Virus record (IMG/VR): IMGVR_UViG_3300035703_000178
Coordinates: 1 to 41,172 of that record
Direction: 5' to 3' (one strand)
Origin: a virus
Length of the DNA: 41,172 nucleotides
Shown: piece by piece, positions 1 to 8,373 of the stretch
Layout of the letters: every line of letters starts with the position of its first letter
Numbering within the stretch: the stretch's first letter is position 1
Made by a program: the position numbers and the translations under genes
Notes under the pieces: model-generated
Database searches by the model: none
What the model was told of the DNA's origin: nothing
What the model saw: only the letters and a program-made list of their open reading frames with translations

Positions 1-120
1 GACTGGAAAGCCTTTTTCGCAACCGCAAAAGCTGGTTCAAAGACAGAATTTTCATTCCCAATAGAAGACGCAAAAGTGTTGACTAACACGACTGCGACGA
101 TTACTTACGCTAACATTTAA
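1..120 (+). CDS. 3' end of decoration-like head protein (duplicate of the right-edge gene)
   Basis: Reading starts in frame at base 1 (residues DWKAFF) and stops with TAA at 118-120. It is the same sequence as the last 40 codons of the gene at 40692-41165. It is not a separate gene; it appears twice only because the contig ends overlap. Confidence 0.9.
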   Translation, partial: DWKAFFATAKAGSKTEFSFPIEDAKVLTNTTATITYANI

Positions 121-127
121 AAAAAAA
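1..127. repeat. Terminal direct repeat, left copy (circle junction)
   Basis: These 127 bases recur exactly at 41046-41172, at the other end of the window. An exact end overlap of 127 (an odd number often used as a k-mer length) is what an assembler leaves when it walks round a circular or circularly permuted molecule. Unit length is then 41,045 bp. A true short terminal repeat of the virion DNA is the alternative. Confidence 0.9.
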
Positions 128-133
128 TAAGAA

Positions 134-1117
134 ATGGCCTTAGTTGAATTTAGTCAATTAGACGTAGCATTCAGGGGTACTGAAGCTAACAATATATTTT
201 TAGAACCAGTTTTTTTTGACGACGATTTACGTTCACAATTTCGTGTGCTTGGTAATGTTGCCAATAAAAAGAAAATGATTTTTGTCGCAGCTTTGGAAAA
301 CATCGTAAGAAAATACTCAGGTTGCGGCTTTACTCCAGTTGGTAAGACAGAGATTTACGAAAGGTCAATCGACGTTGAGAAAATGAAGGTTGACCTTGAA
401 ATGTGTTGGGATGAGTTTGAAGACACCGTTTTTGAAGAGTTACTAAAAACAGGTACAAGGCTTCCAGATGTTTCGGGAACTTTGATTGAAAATATTTTGC
501 TTACTCGCACACAACAGGCGATTCGTCAAGATATTACCCGTTTATCTTATTTCGGTTCTCAGTCATCATTGAATCCAAATTACGATTCATTAGATGGATT
601 TTGGACTGTTTATTACCCAGATTTGGTTGCAAAAGACTTGATTCCAAGAACTAACACAGGTTCAGGAAGTGACCTTGCAGCTGGTGATGGTTTTGCAATT
701 CTTCGTGCTATTTATGACCAAGCACCTTTACAGTTGAAAGGATTACCAGCTAACCAAAAGGTATTCAATGTAACTGGTTCAGTTTACTCACAACTTCGTG
801 AAGACATTGAAAACGGCGGCGGTGGTGATTACGGCTTACTTCAGTTAATTAATGGAGTTGAGCAATTCACTTTCCGCGGTGTTCCAGTTGTGGCTCAGTG
901 GAGATGGGATGACATTCTTACAGGCTTAGGAACAACAAAGCCTCATTACGTTGAATATACAACGCCTTTAAACAAGGTTTTGGCAACGGATGTGTTAAGT
1001 CCTGAGACTGCATTGGAACTTTGGTATGACCAAAAAGATGAAAAGGTATATATCAAAGCAAGGTTTAAAATGGGTGTAAATTATATCCATAATTCATTAA
1101 TCAGCGTAGGCTACTAA
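134..1117 (+). CDS. Major capsid protein (probable)
   Basis: A 327-residue protein with no signal peptide or membrane segment. It follows the protease/scaffold gene and a small decoration-like gene across the circle junction, the classic place for the shell protein. The C-terminal half has the feel of an HK97-fold capsid protein: a long central helix region, then GVPVVAQWRWDD around residue 255, a segment assigning peptide coordinates near 280-300, and an ending rich in aromatic strands (ARFKMGVNYIHNS). The assignment rests on length, position and these weak family resemblances; no catalytic motif exists to confirm it. Start ATG at 134 follows an A-rich leader, 13 bases after the previous stop. 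Confidence 0.7.
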   Translation: MALVEFSQLDVAFRGTEANNIFLEPVFFDDDLRSQFRVLGNVANKKKMIFVAALENIVRKYSGCGFTPVGKTEIYERSIDVEKMKVDLEMCWDEFEDTVFEELLKTGTRLPDVSGTLIENILLTRTQQAIRQDITRLSYFGSQSSLNPNYDSLDGFWTVYYPDLVAKDLIPRTNTGSGSDLAAGDGFAILRAIYDQAPLQLKGLPANQKVFNVTGSVYSQLREDIENGGGGDYGLLQLINGVEQFTFRGVPVVAQWRWDDILTGLGTTKPHYVEYTTPLNKVLATDVLSPETALELWYDQKDEKVYIKARFKMGVNYIHNSLISVGY

Positions 1118-1129
1118 TCAAGATATAAT

Positions 1130-1678
1130 ATGAGTAGTATAACAAGTGGATGGCTTAATCAATGCGTTGATGGAACTTGTGCAGGTGGTATTGGTAAACT
1201 TTATATCGCCAATGCTAATCAAGTGACTGGTTTTACAGCCAATGCAACCGCAGCGGTTACAGCCATTACAATGTCATCAACTGCCGCAGTATTTTACGAG
1301 GTGGAATTCAGAGACAATTCAGGTGCTTTCACGGAAACAGTTACGCAAGACCCAGACACTTTGTCTGTTGCCGTTGAGCAAAGTTTAGTAGGTATTATAA
1401 ATTGCCGTGACCAGGAGTTAAGAAACTTGATTCAAGACATGGCAAATCAAGCTTGCGGTCTTGTTTGTGTTCACGTTGAAAATACCGGTAATTACTGGAT
1501 TTGGGGTGCTGAAACAGTTGGAGGTAAGAAAAGACCAGCAAGATTAACCACGTCTGAAGGTTTATCGGGTGCATTGTTTACCGATTCCAACCAAGAAACA
1601 TTGACAATTTCTTGTAGAACAACAAACAAAGCAAGATATATTGTAAATGGTGAAACCGTAATGGGTGCGCTTGATTAA
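1130..1678 (+). CDS. Virion structural protein, possibly tail tube
   Basis: A 182-residue protein 12 bases downstream of the capsid gene. The N-terminus (GWLNQCVDGTCAGGIGKLYIAN) is followed by a beta-rich body containing YEVEFRDNSGAFTE and a central helix (RDQELRNLIQDMANQACG). Proteins of this look occur beside capsid genes in phages of Bacteroidota. A beta-rich body with one helix suits a tail tube or a head accessory protein, but I cannot decide between them. Several cysteines are present, unusual for a cytoplasmic structural protein. Confidence 0.45.
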   Translation: MSSITSGWLNQCVDGTCAGGIGKLYIANANQVTGFTANATAAVTAITMSSTAAVFYEVEFRDNSGAFTETVTQDPDTLSVAVEQSLVGIINCRDQELRNLIQDMANQACGLVCVHVENTGNYWIWGAETVGGKKRPARLTTSEGLSGALFTDSNQETLTISCRTTNKARYIVNGETVMGALD

Positions 1679-1688
1679 AATATAGAAT

Positions 1689-1910
1689 ATGATAGTCAGG
1701 GAAAAAAGTAAGTTAATGATTTACGTTGGGGCAGACCCAACAGGAAAGGCAGGAATACTAAAGAAGGCTATCGGTAATTTTACACAAGCAGAGTTAAGGG
1801 GTTGGTATCATACCAACCCCACATCTGTTAGCCAACACGTTATTTATACTCCTGAGAAAAAAACCTATGAGCCAATTAAAGAAGATTCAAGCAGTACCGA
1901 ACAGGGCTAA
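1689..1910 (+). CDS. Small hypothetical protein before portal
   Basis: A 73-residue protein of unknown function. It reads as a short beta-hairpin (KLMIYVGAD) followed by a helix and a hydrophilic acidic tail (EPIKEDSSSTEQG). Its last 44 bases overlap the start of the portal gene in another frame, suggesting translational coupling. The local context is head assembly. Confidence 0.6.
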   Translation: MIVREKSKLMIYVGADPTGKAGILKKAIGNFTQAELRGWYHTNPTSVSQHVIYTPEKKTYEPIKEDSSSTEQG

Positions 1911-3285
1911 AAGAAATTTAAGAAGGAATCAAAGCCCTTTATTGGCTTCGGTTACTTTAGATACCTCAAATACTATGTTGGTACAAGAGGATATTTTCAA
2001 TGAACCTTCAAGGGAAAGGCTTGATTTCACAGGGGCAAAGTGGGTGCGATTCTTTACCCAGAAAGACGACTTTTTAAAAAGCCTTATCGCTATTGTAAAT
2101 AATTCGCCAACACTTAGGCGCATTGTTGAGGATAAGGTTAACATGGTGGTAGGTGATGGCTTCATTCCTATGAAAGGAAAGTCAAATACTTTGCTTACAA
2201 CATCGATGAAGGGTGAGGTAATAACCGATGATTCTTTGAATGAAATTGAACAAGTCATTGGACAAGTTAACTTGCATTCACAGAATTTGCAAGAAGTACT
2301 TGCTTCATTGACTTTTGATTATGATGCTTTTGGCAATTGCTTTGCAGAAATAGTTAGGGGAAGGGTTGGTAATCAACCCTTTACTTATATTTACCATGTT
2401 CCTGTTTATAATACAGGAATCAGAAAAGCTGAGGCTGACCAAATAATAAGGTCAGTTGGTATTTATGATAACTGGGAAGAAGTGCCACTTACAACAGATG
2501 GATCATTTTACGAGAAAGAAGGATTCAGGGAAGTACCGATTTACCCAGAGTTTAAAGATTTTGAAGATGGAACGCAGCGTTCAATTATCCATGTAAAGCA
2601 ATACGCGGCTGGTTACTTTTACTTTGGCTTACCTGAGTGGATAGGTGCGAAAATGTGGGCTGAGATTGAATATAGAATTCAGCGCTTTAATACAAGCAAA
2701 TTTGAAAATGGTTTCATGCCTTCAGGCTTGTTACAATTTTTTGGCTCTATGAGTTCAGATGAGGCAAAGAAACTTGTTCAAGGTATTGAATCAAAGTTTA
2801 CGGGAATGGGTAATAACCATAAATTATTCGTTCAGGTTTTAAGAGATGAAAAATTAAAGGCAAATTGGATTCCAACCTCAAAAGAAAATGAAGGCGAATT
2901 TTTAAACCTTCAAAACCTTGCAGCCTCAGCTATTGTAGTGGCTAATAGGTGGAGCAAGTCATTAGCTGGTTTTGCTACAAGTGGACAACTTGGAAGTAAT
3001 CAGCAGATAAGGCAAGAAATGGAATACTTGCAAAACACGGTTATAAAGCCGCGTCAAAACTTGATGTTATCAAAGATTATAAATCCATTCTTACAAGAAA
3101 TTGGCGCTTATAATCCAGCGTTTAAAGACGTTTCGTTTGGTATTTCAAACACTTTACCTGTTTCATTTATGGGTGAAATTAAGGTGGAAGAAAACCTTTC
3201 GATAAATGAAAAGAGAGAAATATTGGGTTACGCACCCGTCGAAATAACAACCCCAACAAATGAGCCAATTAATACAACCGAGTGA
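1867..3285 (+). CDS. Portal protein
   Basis: A 472-residue portal protein, the dodecameric channel at the capsid vertex through which DNA is packaged and to which the tail attaches. Visible features are an N-terminal basic segment, a long middle region with the helix-rich clip/stem (IEYRIQRFNTSKFENGFMPS), and a C-terminal helical crown with QIRQEMEYLQNTVIKPRQ and the ending SINEKREILGYAP, which is typical of phage portal proteins of the PBSX/HK97-like groups. It lies nearly 15 kb, going round the circle, from the terminase genes it must cooperate with, instead of directly next to them. The start at 1867 overlaps the previous gene by 44 bases; a later in-frame ATG at 1975 is a weaker alternative. 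Confidence 0.8.
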   Translation: MSQLKKIQAVPNRAKRNLRRNQSPLLASVTLDTSNTMLVQEDIFNEPSRERLDFTGAKWVRFFTQKDDFLKSLIAIVNNSPTLRRIVEDKVNMVVGDGFIPMKGKSNTLLTTSMKGEVITDDSLNEIEQVIGQVNLHSQNLQEVLASLTFDYDAFGNCFAEIVRGRVGNQPFTYIYHVPVYNTGIRKAEADQIIRSVGIYDNWEEVPLTTDGSFYEKEGFREVPIYPEFKDFEDGTQRSIIHVKQYAAGYFYFGLPEWIGAKMWAEIEYRIQRFNTSKFENGFMPSGLLQFFGSMSSDEAKKLVQGIESKFTGMGNNHKLFVQVLRDEKLKANWIPTSKENEGEFLNLQNLAASAIVVANRWSKSLAGFATSGQLGSNQQIRQEMEYLQNTVIKPRQNLMLSKIINPFLQEIGAYNPAFKDVSFGISNTLPVSFMGEIKVEENLSINEKREILGYAPVEITTPTNEPINTTE

Positions 3286-3799
3286 AGTAATAGCAGGAGG
3301 GGTTGCAAGACCAACGCCAGCAGATATAAGACTTGATAAGTCACTTATAAGCCCACATATTCAAGATGCAGAGTATCGTTGGATTGTTCCAGCCATTGGT
3401 TTGACTTTTTACGATGCCTTAGTGGCAGACAAAGGAAATTCAACCGCGTTTACATCAACCGCTTATCAAGAGTTATGGGATAATCAATTAAAATCCTTTT
3501 GCGCCAATGCCGTGTTATATGAGGCATCGCCTTACATGGTTATGCAACTTGGTACAAATGGCTTATATACTTTGGATAACGAATACGGGCAAAACGTGGG
3601 CGTTGATGGTTTGAAATTTTATCAAGATACCTTGTTGCAAAGGTTGGACGTTAAAAAGAAAAGGATTAAAGATTATTTATGTGCATCTGCTTTAGCATTC
3701 ACAGGCTTTGTTCCAAGTGCTATTGGTTGTCATGAGGCAACTTGCAATGAAGATGAAGAAATTACAGACATTTATAATACTTTAGGAATAGTTTTATAA
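3260..3799 (+). CDS. Head-tail connector (DUF6712-like)
   Basis: A 179-residue mostly helical protein whose gene overlaps the portal gene by 26 bases and touches the fibre gene at its stop codon (TAATG). It resembles the Bacteroidota phage family DUF6712, thought to be gp6-like head completion proteins that stack beneath the portal. Seen features are the opening with LDKSLISPHIQDAEYRWIVP and the helix KFYQDTLLQRLDVKKKRIKDYL. The assignment is by family resemblance and position directly downstream of the portal gene. Confidence 0.65.
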   Translation: MSQLIQPSEVIAGGVARPTPADIRLDKSLISPHIQDAEYRWIVPAIGLTFYDALVADKGNSTAFTSTAYQELWDNQLKSFCANAVLYEASPYMVMQLGTNGLYTLDNEYGQNVGVDGLKFYQDTLLQRLDVKKKRIKDYLCASALAFTGFVPSAIGCHEATCNEDEEITDIYNTLGIVL

Positions 3800-5763
3800 T
3801 GGAAAAAATAAAAAAAGAAAGGCGTTTTTTAAAAACGTTAGGGAAAGTAGGTGAGATTCTTATTCAGGAGGTTTTAATCAAAGTCGGGAGTAGTTTAATT
3901 AAGAGGATTGGAGGCAAAAAAAATATGCCTTCAATTCTTTTTTTATTCCTTTCGATTAACCTTTTTGCCCAGTACCCAAACACAGGAAACAAACAAAGGT
4001 TAGGTTACCAGACTACGGCTGACGGGTTGGTTTGGAGAGGTTCAATTTCAGATACTGCATCTATTCAACCTGTATCAAATCAAAACGCCTGGGTTATTCT
4101 TGACACCGGTAACCTAAAAATATACTCATTTGATTTTACTTCGAATGTTTGGAATCAAGTAGGTGGCGGTGCTTTTGCCCAACCCATAGATTCATTATTT
4201 TTTAAAACAAGTGTTTCGCCAAATAACGTGGACACGGCTAAAATGCGGTGGGATTATGAATTAGGTACAGTGGTTTTAGGTATGTATGACCAAGTGCCAA
4301 ATGAATTAGGGTTCAAAAACTTTTGGCTTGTAAAAAATCAAACAGGTTCAACTATTACTAAAAATAGCCTTGTTTATGCTTCAGGAACAGTTGGAACAAG
4401 TGGACGTATATCTGTATTAAAATTCATAGCTAACGGGACAATAGATGCTAAATATTTACTTGGTATTACGGCACATGATTTAAGTGACGGTGAAGACGGT
4501 TATGTTATTTCATTTGGCAAAATTAGGCAAGTTAACACAGATACCTTTGCGGCTGGGGCTATTCTTTATCCTTCGCCAACTACGGCTGGTGTTTGGACAG
4601 ACGTTGAGCCTGTTGCACCTAATATTGATATGCCTATCGGCTTTTGTATTAACTCTTCTTCAAATAATGGAACAATAGCCATTCGTTATGCTTCAGGATA
4701 TAAATTAAACGAGCTTCATGATTTGGCTGTTTCTTCACCAGTTGACAAGGCTTCCTTGTATTATTCTGGTGGTTTATGGAGAGATACAACTGCAGCAGTT
4801 TTAACAAGTGATACCTCTTCGATGCTTACAAATTACTTGCGTTCGGGTATTGCAGCTTTAACTTATTTACCATTGACTGGCGGAACTTTGACAGGTGCGT
4901 TAAATGGGACAACAGGAACATTTGCAGGCTTAAATGTTATAAATTCATCTACTGAAGGTGTTTTAACTTTACAAGGCGCTGATAATAACACAGCTGAAAG
5001 AATAAGATTTAATACAACAGGAAGTATAAGAAAAGAAATTGTTTTACCGTCAGCTACTTCAAACCTTGAATTTAGAACAAGCACTGTCGGTGGAACCGAA
5101 GGGGGTTATTCTTTTTATACAAGACGAAATCCAAATGCAGAACAATTAGCGTTTAATATAGATTATAATAGAGACATACAAATGTACGGGGCTTTGTCGG
5201 TAACAGGCGCAACGACATTGACTGGCGCACTCACCGTAAACAATGCTACTGTATTAAACGAAGGCTCAGGCGACTTTGACACAAGGATTGAAAGTGATGG
5301 AAATGCAAACATGGTTTTTGTAGATGCCTCAACAGACCGCGTGGGCATTGGAACAAATGCGCCTTCAAAGACGCTTGATATTGTTGGTACATTAGGTGTT
5401 TCAAGTACAGCAACATTTGCAGGTAACACAGTTATAGATGGCGGATTAAAAGGTAAAATAAAAAAAGAGTCAGGAACAGGTGGTTTTTTTAATCAAATAC
5501 CTTCAGATGTTATTACCTATATTTTTGAGTATACTGGAGTAACTACTGGTGGTGGGTCAACTGATTTTTTAGGAAGTCCAGCAAGTCACACAAATAGAAT
5601 TATAAATATAATTAATGTAAGTGATGTTGATTATTTTCTTGGATTTACAACAAATTTGCCTTATATTAAAACAAACACTACAATTACTCAATTAGACTAC
5701 GGAAAATCTATGACAGTACAATCTGATGGTAGTAAATGGTGGGTTATATCAAGAAATTTTTAA
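3799..5763 (+). CDS. Tail fibre / adhesin-like protein with internal signal peptide
   Basis: A 654-residue protein. Residues 1-42 are basic and amphipathic (KVGEILIQEVLIKVGSSL). Residues 43-59 (MPSILFLFLSINLFAQ) look like a complete signal peptide ending in the FAQ cleavage site common in Bacteroidota. The rest is beta-rich with fibre-type repeats: LTGGTLTGALNGTTGTFAG, VTGATTLTGALTVNN, and DRVGIGTNAPSKTLDIVG, which is common in phage fibres and adhesins. The likely role is host recognition. Two starts are possible: 3799, coupled to the previous stop, or ATG 3925, which would make a secreted protein. A fibre needs no signal peptide if it is assembled in the cytoplasm, so the domain may be host-derived. 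Confidence 0.65.
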   Translation: MEKIKKERRFLKTLGKVGEILIQEVLIKVGSSLIKRIGGKKNMPSILFLFLSINLFAQYPNTGNKQRLGYQTTADGLVWRGSISDTASIQPVSNQNAWVILDTGNLKIYSFDFTSNVWNQVGGGAFAQPIDSLFFKTSVSPNNVDTAKMRWDYELGTVVLGMYDQVPNELGFKNFWLVKNQTGSTITKNSLVYASGTVGTSGRISVLKFIANGTIDAKYLLGITAHDLSDGEDGYVISFGKIRQVNTDTFAAGAILYPSPTTAGVWTDVEPVAPNIDMPIGFCINSSSNNGTIAIRYASGYKLNELHDLAVSSPVDKASLYYSGGLWRDTTAAVLTSDTSSMLTNYLRSGIAALTYLPLTGGTLTGALNGTTGTFAGLNVINSSTEGVLTLQGADNNTAERIRFNTTGSIRKEIVLPSATSNLEFRTSTVGGTEGGYSFYTRRNPNAEQLAFNIDYNRDIQMYGALSVTGATTLTGALTVNNATVLNEGSGDFDTRIESDGNANMVFVDASTDRVGIGTNAPSKTLDIVGTLGVSSTATFAGNTVIDGGLKGKIKKESGTGGFFNQIPSDVITYIFEYTGVTTGGGSTDFLGSPASHTNRIINIINVSDVDYFLGFTTNLPYIKTNTTITQLDYGKSMTVQSDGSKWWVISRNF

Positions 5764-5775
5764 AAAAAACTAAAC

Positions 5776-6369
5776 ATGAAAAAAATATTAATCCTTTTGT
5801 CCTTATTTCCTTCCTTTGCTTTGGCACAGGATACTGTTATTATTACAAAGGTTTTTTCCGATGATACATTATGGAGTGTAAAAAAAGTATATGCAAATCA
5901 AGATGTGCAAATTAAATTGTTTGAAGATTCGTCTGCTATTTATTATTACATCTTGAATGACATTGTAGATGAGGCCAGGAAAATGACAGATGCTTTTAAC
6001 ATTTACGAAAACCGTAACAAGTTTTTAAATTCTTTGTATAAACTTGACAAAAGCATGGTTAACGGTAAAGTTGAAAGTAGTTTTACATACCTTTCTAATT
6101 TATACGCTTCATTTTGGATAGGCAATTACAATGCCGTTGCCAATGGAACAAAGGTTCTTGCTGGGGCTGAAATATTTTTTAACAAGAATAATGAGTTAAG
6201 AATTAAAATTGGCGAAAGTATTAATAAGCCATTTATTGCCGTTGCAGATACTTATGGCATCATTGCAAATTATCCAAATACTGGATATAGATTTGTTATG
6301 TATAAAACAAATGAAAAGTCGTTTAAGGACTTGGATAATAAATTAATCCTTAAAAAATTAAAACAATGA
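5776..6369 (+). CDS. Secreted/periplasmic protein of unknown function
   Basis: A 197-residue protein with a clear signal peptide: MKK, hydrophobic ILILLSLFPSFA, and LAQ as a probable cleavage site at residue 18. The mature part is charged and mixed alpha/beta, with no cysteines for a lipoprotein anchor. It ends in an ATGA overlap with the holin gene, so it belongs to the lysis end of the late operon. Possible roles are a periplasmic lysis helper, superinfection exclusion or surface change; none has motif support. It is the second signal-peptide-bearing product in a row here. Confidence 0.6.
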   Translation: MKKILILLSLFPSFALAQDTVIITKVFSDDTLWSVKKVYANQDVQIKLFEDSSAIYYYILNDIVDEARKMTDAFNIYENRNKFLNSLYKLDKSMVNGKVESSFTYLSNLYASFWIGNYNAVANGTKVLAGAEIFFNKNNELRIKIGESINKPFIAVADTYGIIANYPNTGYRFVMYKTNEKSFKDLDNKLILKKLKQ

Positions 6370-6770
6370 AAGCAATAATATTAAATATTTTAAAACTTGG
6401 CTATGATGGCATCGCTTTTGCGGTGTGTTGCGGCTTTGTTGCATCGTTTTTTATACCAATCAAGGGCTTCCTTTTGTTTACAGTGTTCGTTGTTTTTGCT
6501 GATACCGTTACAGGAATCTTGGCGGCAAACAAAAGAGGCGAAAGGATAACAAGCAAAGGATTATATCGTACATCGCAGAAAGTAGTTGTTTACTTTGTTG
6601 GCATTATGATTTTTGAGGGTGCAAGAAATACTTTTTCATTACCTTTAAACATTACATACATGGTTGCCTTTACGATTGCCACAACTGAACTTTATAGCAT
6701 TGCAGAAAATATAAAGTCGATGACTGGTGTAAATATTGGAACATTAATTTTAAGATTTTTTAGACGTTAA
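6366..6770 (+). CDS. Holin (phage holin family 4 type)
   Basis: A 134-residue inner membrane protein expected to form holes that release the endolysin. Hydrophobic segments lie at about residues 14-30, 33-53, 73-88 and 94-112. The second ends in FADTVTGILAANKRGE, the acidic-residue plus TG motif characteristic of the toxin secretion/phage lysis holin family (PF05105). The C-terminus is basic (RFFRR). The start ATG overlaps the stop of the preceding gene (ATGA). The amidase lies 0.4 kb downstream, completing a lysis cassette. Confidence 0.8.
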   Translation: MKAIILNILKLGYDGIAFAVCCGFVASFFIPIKGFLLFTVFVVFADTVTGILAANKRGERITSKGLYRTSQKVVVYFVGIMIFEGARNTFSLPLNITYMVAFTIATTELYSIAENIKSMTGVNIGTLILRFFRR

Positions 6771-6781
6771 AACAAAATAAA

Positions 6782-7075
6782 ATGCAAACAAATTTAAAAG
6801 AAGCTTTAAAAAGCGCAGACACAATTAAAAGTCCTTTAGGTGACGTGGCTTGTTATTCAATGAATTTTGCCGAACTTGCAAGTGAAATAAACGTTCATCT
6901 TGAAGGCAATAAGGTAAAATTTACATGGCGCGAATACGTTCAACTTGCTCAAATTATTTGGAACAAGATTAAGCAGACTTCGCGCGAATGTGCAGGAAAA
7001 GAGATTTCGGTTACTTTACCGCCTAAATTTTCCATAATTTCCGCAGCTTTTTCCCTTATCGGGTTTAAATTATAG
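6782..7075 (+). CDS. Hypothetical protein between holin and endolysin
   Basis: A 97-residue soluble protein. The middle is helical (FTWREYVQLAQIIWNKIKQ) and the last 20 residues are hydrophobic (FSIISAAFSLIGFKL), which could be a membrane anchor or a buried helix. The position between holin and amidase would suit a lysis regulator or spanin-like protein, but there is no lipobox or signal peptide. Function unknown. Confidence 0.6.
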   Translation: MQTNLKEALKSADTIKSPLGDVACYSMNFAELASEINVHLEGNKVKFTWREYVQLAQIIWNKIKQTSRECAGKEISVTLPPKFSIISAAFSLIGFKL

Positions 7076-7106
7076 GCGCAGACGATTCGCTACCTTATGC
7101 GGCTTC

Positions 7107-7134
7107 AGGGAGGTATATTGAGTTATGCCTCCCT
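7107..7134 (+). terminator. Strong hairpin between small lysis gene and endolysin
   Basis: AGGGAGGTATA (7107-7117) pairs with TATGCCTCCCT (7124-7134): an 11-bp stem with one G-T pair and a 6-base loop, followed by TTAAAATTA. It sits in the 75-base gap before the amidase. The U-tract is weak, so it is either a leaky terminator limiting amidase expression or an mRNA-protecting hairpin. Confidence 0.5.
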
Positions 7135-7150
7135 TTAAAATTATAAAAAT

Positions 7151-7810
7151 ATGAAAGCAAATCAATTTTGTGTATTTCTCGATGCTGGGCATGGAGGCAT
7201 TGACACAAAGAAAAAATTACCTTATAATTACACCACATACCCATCTAAATGCTTCCAGCATAATAACGCAAAGTTCCACGGGTACGGCTGGTTTTTTGAA
7301 GGCTTGTTTAACCGTGAAGTTGCGGCAAAGATAGAGCAGTATTTAAAGGATTGGGGAATGTCGGTTATAAATGTGTATGACCCTGTGATTGATATAAGCC
7401 TTAACAAACGAGTATTAAAAGCAAACATGGCAGCAAGTAATTACCAAGCTTCTTTGTTTTTAAGCATACACGGAAACGCGGCAACGCCAACGGCAAGGGG
7501 TTTTGAAGTGTTTACTTCCATTGGACAAACGAAGGCAGACATTTATGCGGAGTTTCTTTTTAATGAAGTAAAAGAGGCTTTTCCTAAATGGGTTTATCGA
7601 ATGGATACCATTGACAATGACCCAGATAAAGAGGCAAATTTCTTTGTCCTGAGCCAAACAAGTATGCCAGCCGTGTTATCTGAAAACGGGTTCTTTACCA
7701 ATTACAAGGACGCCTTGATGATGTTTGACCCAGCTTTCCAAGATACATTGGCATTGTCTCATGCTCGGGCGGTGGTTGATTACGCAAAGACGCAAGGGGT
7801 TACGTTTTAA
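7151..7810 (+). CDS. Endolysin: N-acetylmuramoyl-L-alanine amidase (Amidase_3)
   Basis: A 219-residue zinc amidase that cuts the bond between N-acetylmuramic acid and the stem peptide. The zinc and catalytic residues of the Amidase_3 fold are visible: H14 in FLDAGHGG, E50 in FEGLFNREVA, H107 in LSIHGNA and E178 in VLSENGFFTN. There is no signal peptide or cell-wall-binding domain, as expected for a Gram-negative phage lysin released through a holin. It is the last gene of the rightward late operon; the next gene converges from the other strand. Confidence 0.88.
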   Translation: MKANQFCVFLDAGHGGIDTKKKLPYNYTTYPSKCFQHNNAKFHGYGWFFEGLFNREVAAKIEQYLKDWGMSVINVYDPVIDISLNKRVLKANMAASNYQASLFLSIHGNAATPTARGFEVFTSIGQTKADIYAEFLFNEVKEAFPKWVYRMDTIDNDPDKEANFFVLSQTSMPAVLSENGFFTNYKDALMMFDPAFQDTLALSHARAVVDYAKTQGVTF

Positions 7811-7818
7811 AATGGAAA

Positions 7819-7840
7819 GGGTTAGCGCAAATGCCAACCC
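7819..7840. terminator. Possible bidirectional terminator between convergent operons
   Basis: GGGTT (7819-7823) pairs with AACCC (7836-7840), with two further GC pairs inside. It lies in the 67-base gap between the rightward amidase and the leftward early genes. There is no U-run on either side, so the call rests on position and pairing only. Confidence 0.35.
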
Positions 7841-7877
7841 CGATTTCACCACTAAATAACAAACGTAACCTATTCCT

Positions 7878-8165
7878 TTAATTTATAACTTTCTTTATAA
7901 TTTTCATACATAAATCCTTTATTACCTCTCCATCTGCATCTTTATAAGTTTTGTAAGCAATGGTTAACATTCTACCTTTGTCCATAAATTCAATGGGCGC
8001 TGATTCATTTGGAAGGATTGGGTCAAGGTAGAATTTTAGCATGGCAATTTTTGCCTGTGTGCCTTGAGCAAACCTTATATCCTTTGGGTAATTTAAGGTT
8101 ATTTTTTCAATTTCCTTCCATTTTTCGATTGATAATTCATCAATGATTCCATTACTTTTTTTCAT
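7878..8165 (-). CDS. Hypothetical protein, last early gene
   Basis: A 95-residue soluble protein, alpha/beta and charged, with no recognised motif. Its start overlaps the upstream gene by 14 bases. It is the promoter-distal gene of the leftward early region and ends 67 bases from the convergent late operon. Confidence 0.6.
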   Translation of the reverse strand: MKKSNGIIDELSIEKWKEIEKITLNYPKDIRFAQGTQAKIAMLKFYLDPILPNESAPIEFMDKGRMLTIAYKTYKDADGEVIKDLCMKIIKKVIN

Positions 8166-8373
8166 TTGTCTTTGTTTTACTTAGTTCCTCAATTAAAGTG
8201 TCTGCAAGTTGTACAGCATACTTTGAATAATCTTCAATAGATTCTGATTCGTAATCTGATAGCAATCCTTGCATTGCCATAGCTGCAAAATATTCACGTT
8301 TTGTTAATCCATAAGATATATAATTATTATTATATTCTATTGTATGAATTGGTTCATTTGGTTTTACTTCCAT
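8152..8373 (-). CDS. Small conserved phage protein (REYFAAMAMQGLL motif)
   Basis: A 73-residue helical protein with GLTKREYFAAMAMQGLL in the middle and AVQLADTLIEEL near the end. This pattern recurs in short hypothetical proteins of many unrelated phages, usually among early genes; its function is not known to me. It overlaps the resolvase gene upstream by 20 bases and the following gene by 14, so translation is probably coupled. Confidence 0.7.
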   Translation of the reverse strand: MEVKPNEPIHTIEYNNNYISYGLTKREYFAAMAMQGLLSDYESESIEDYSKYAVQLADTLIEELSKTKTNEKK

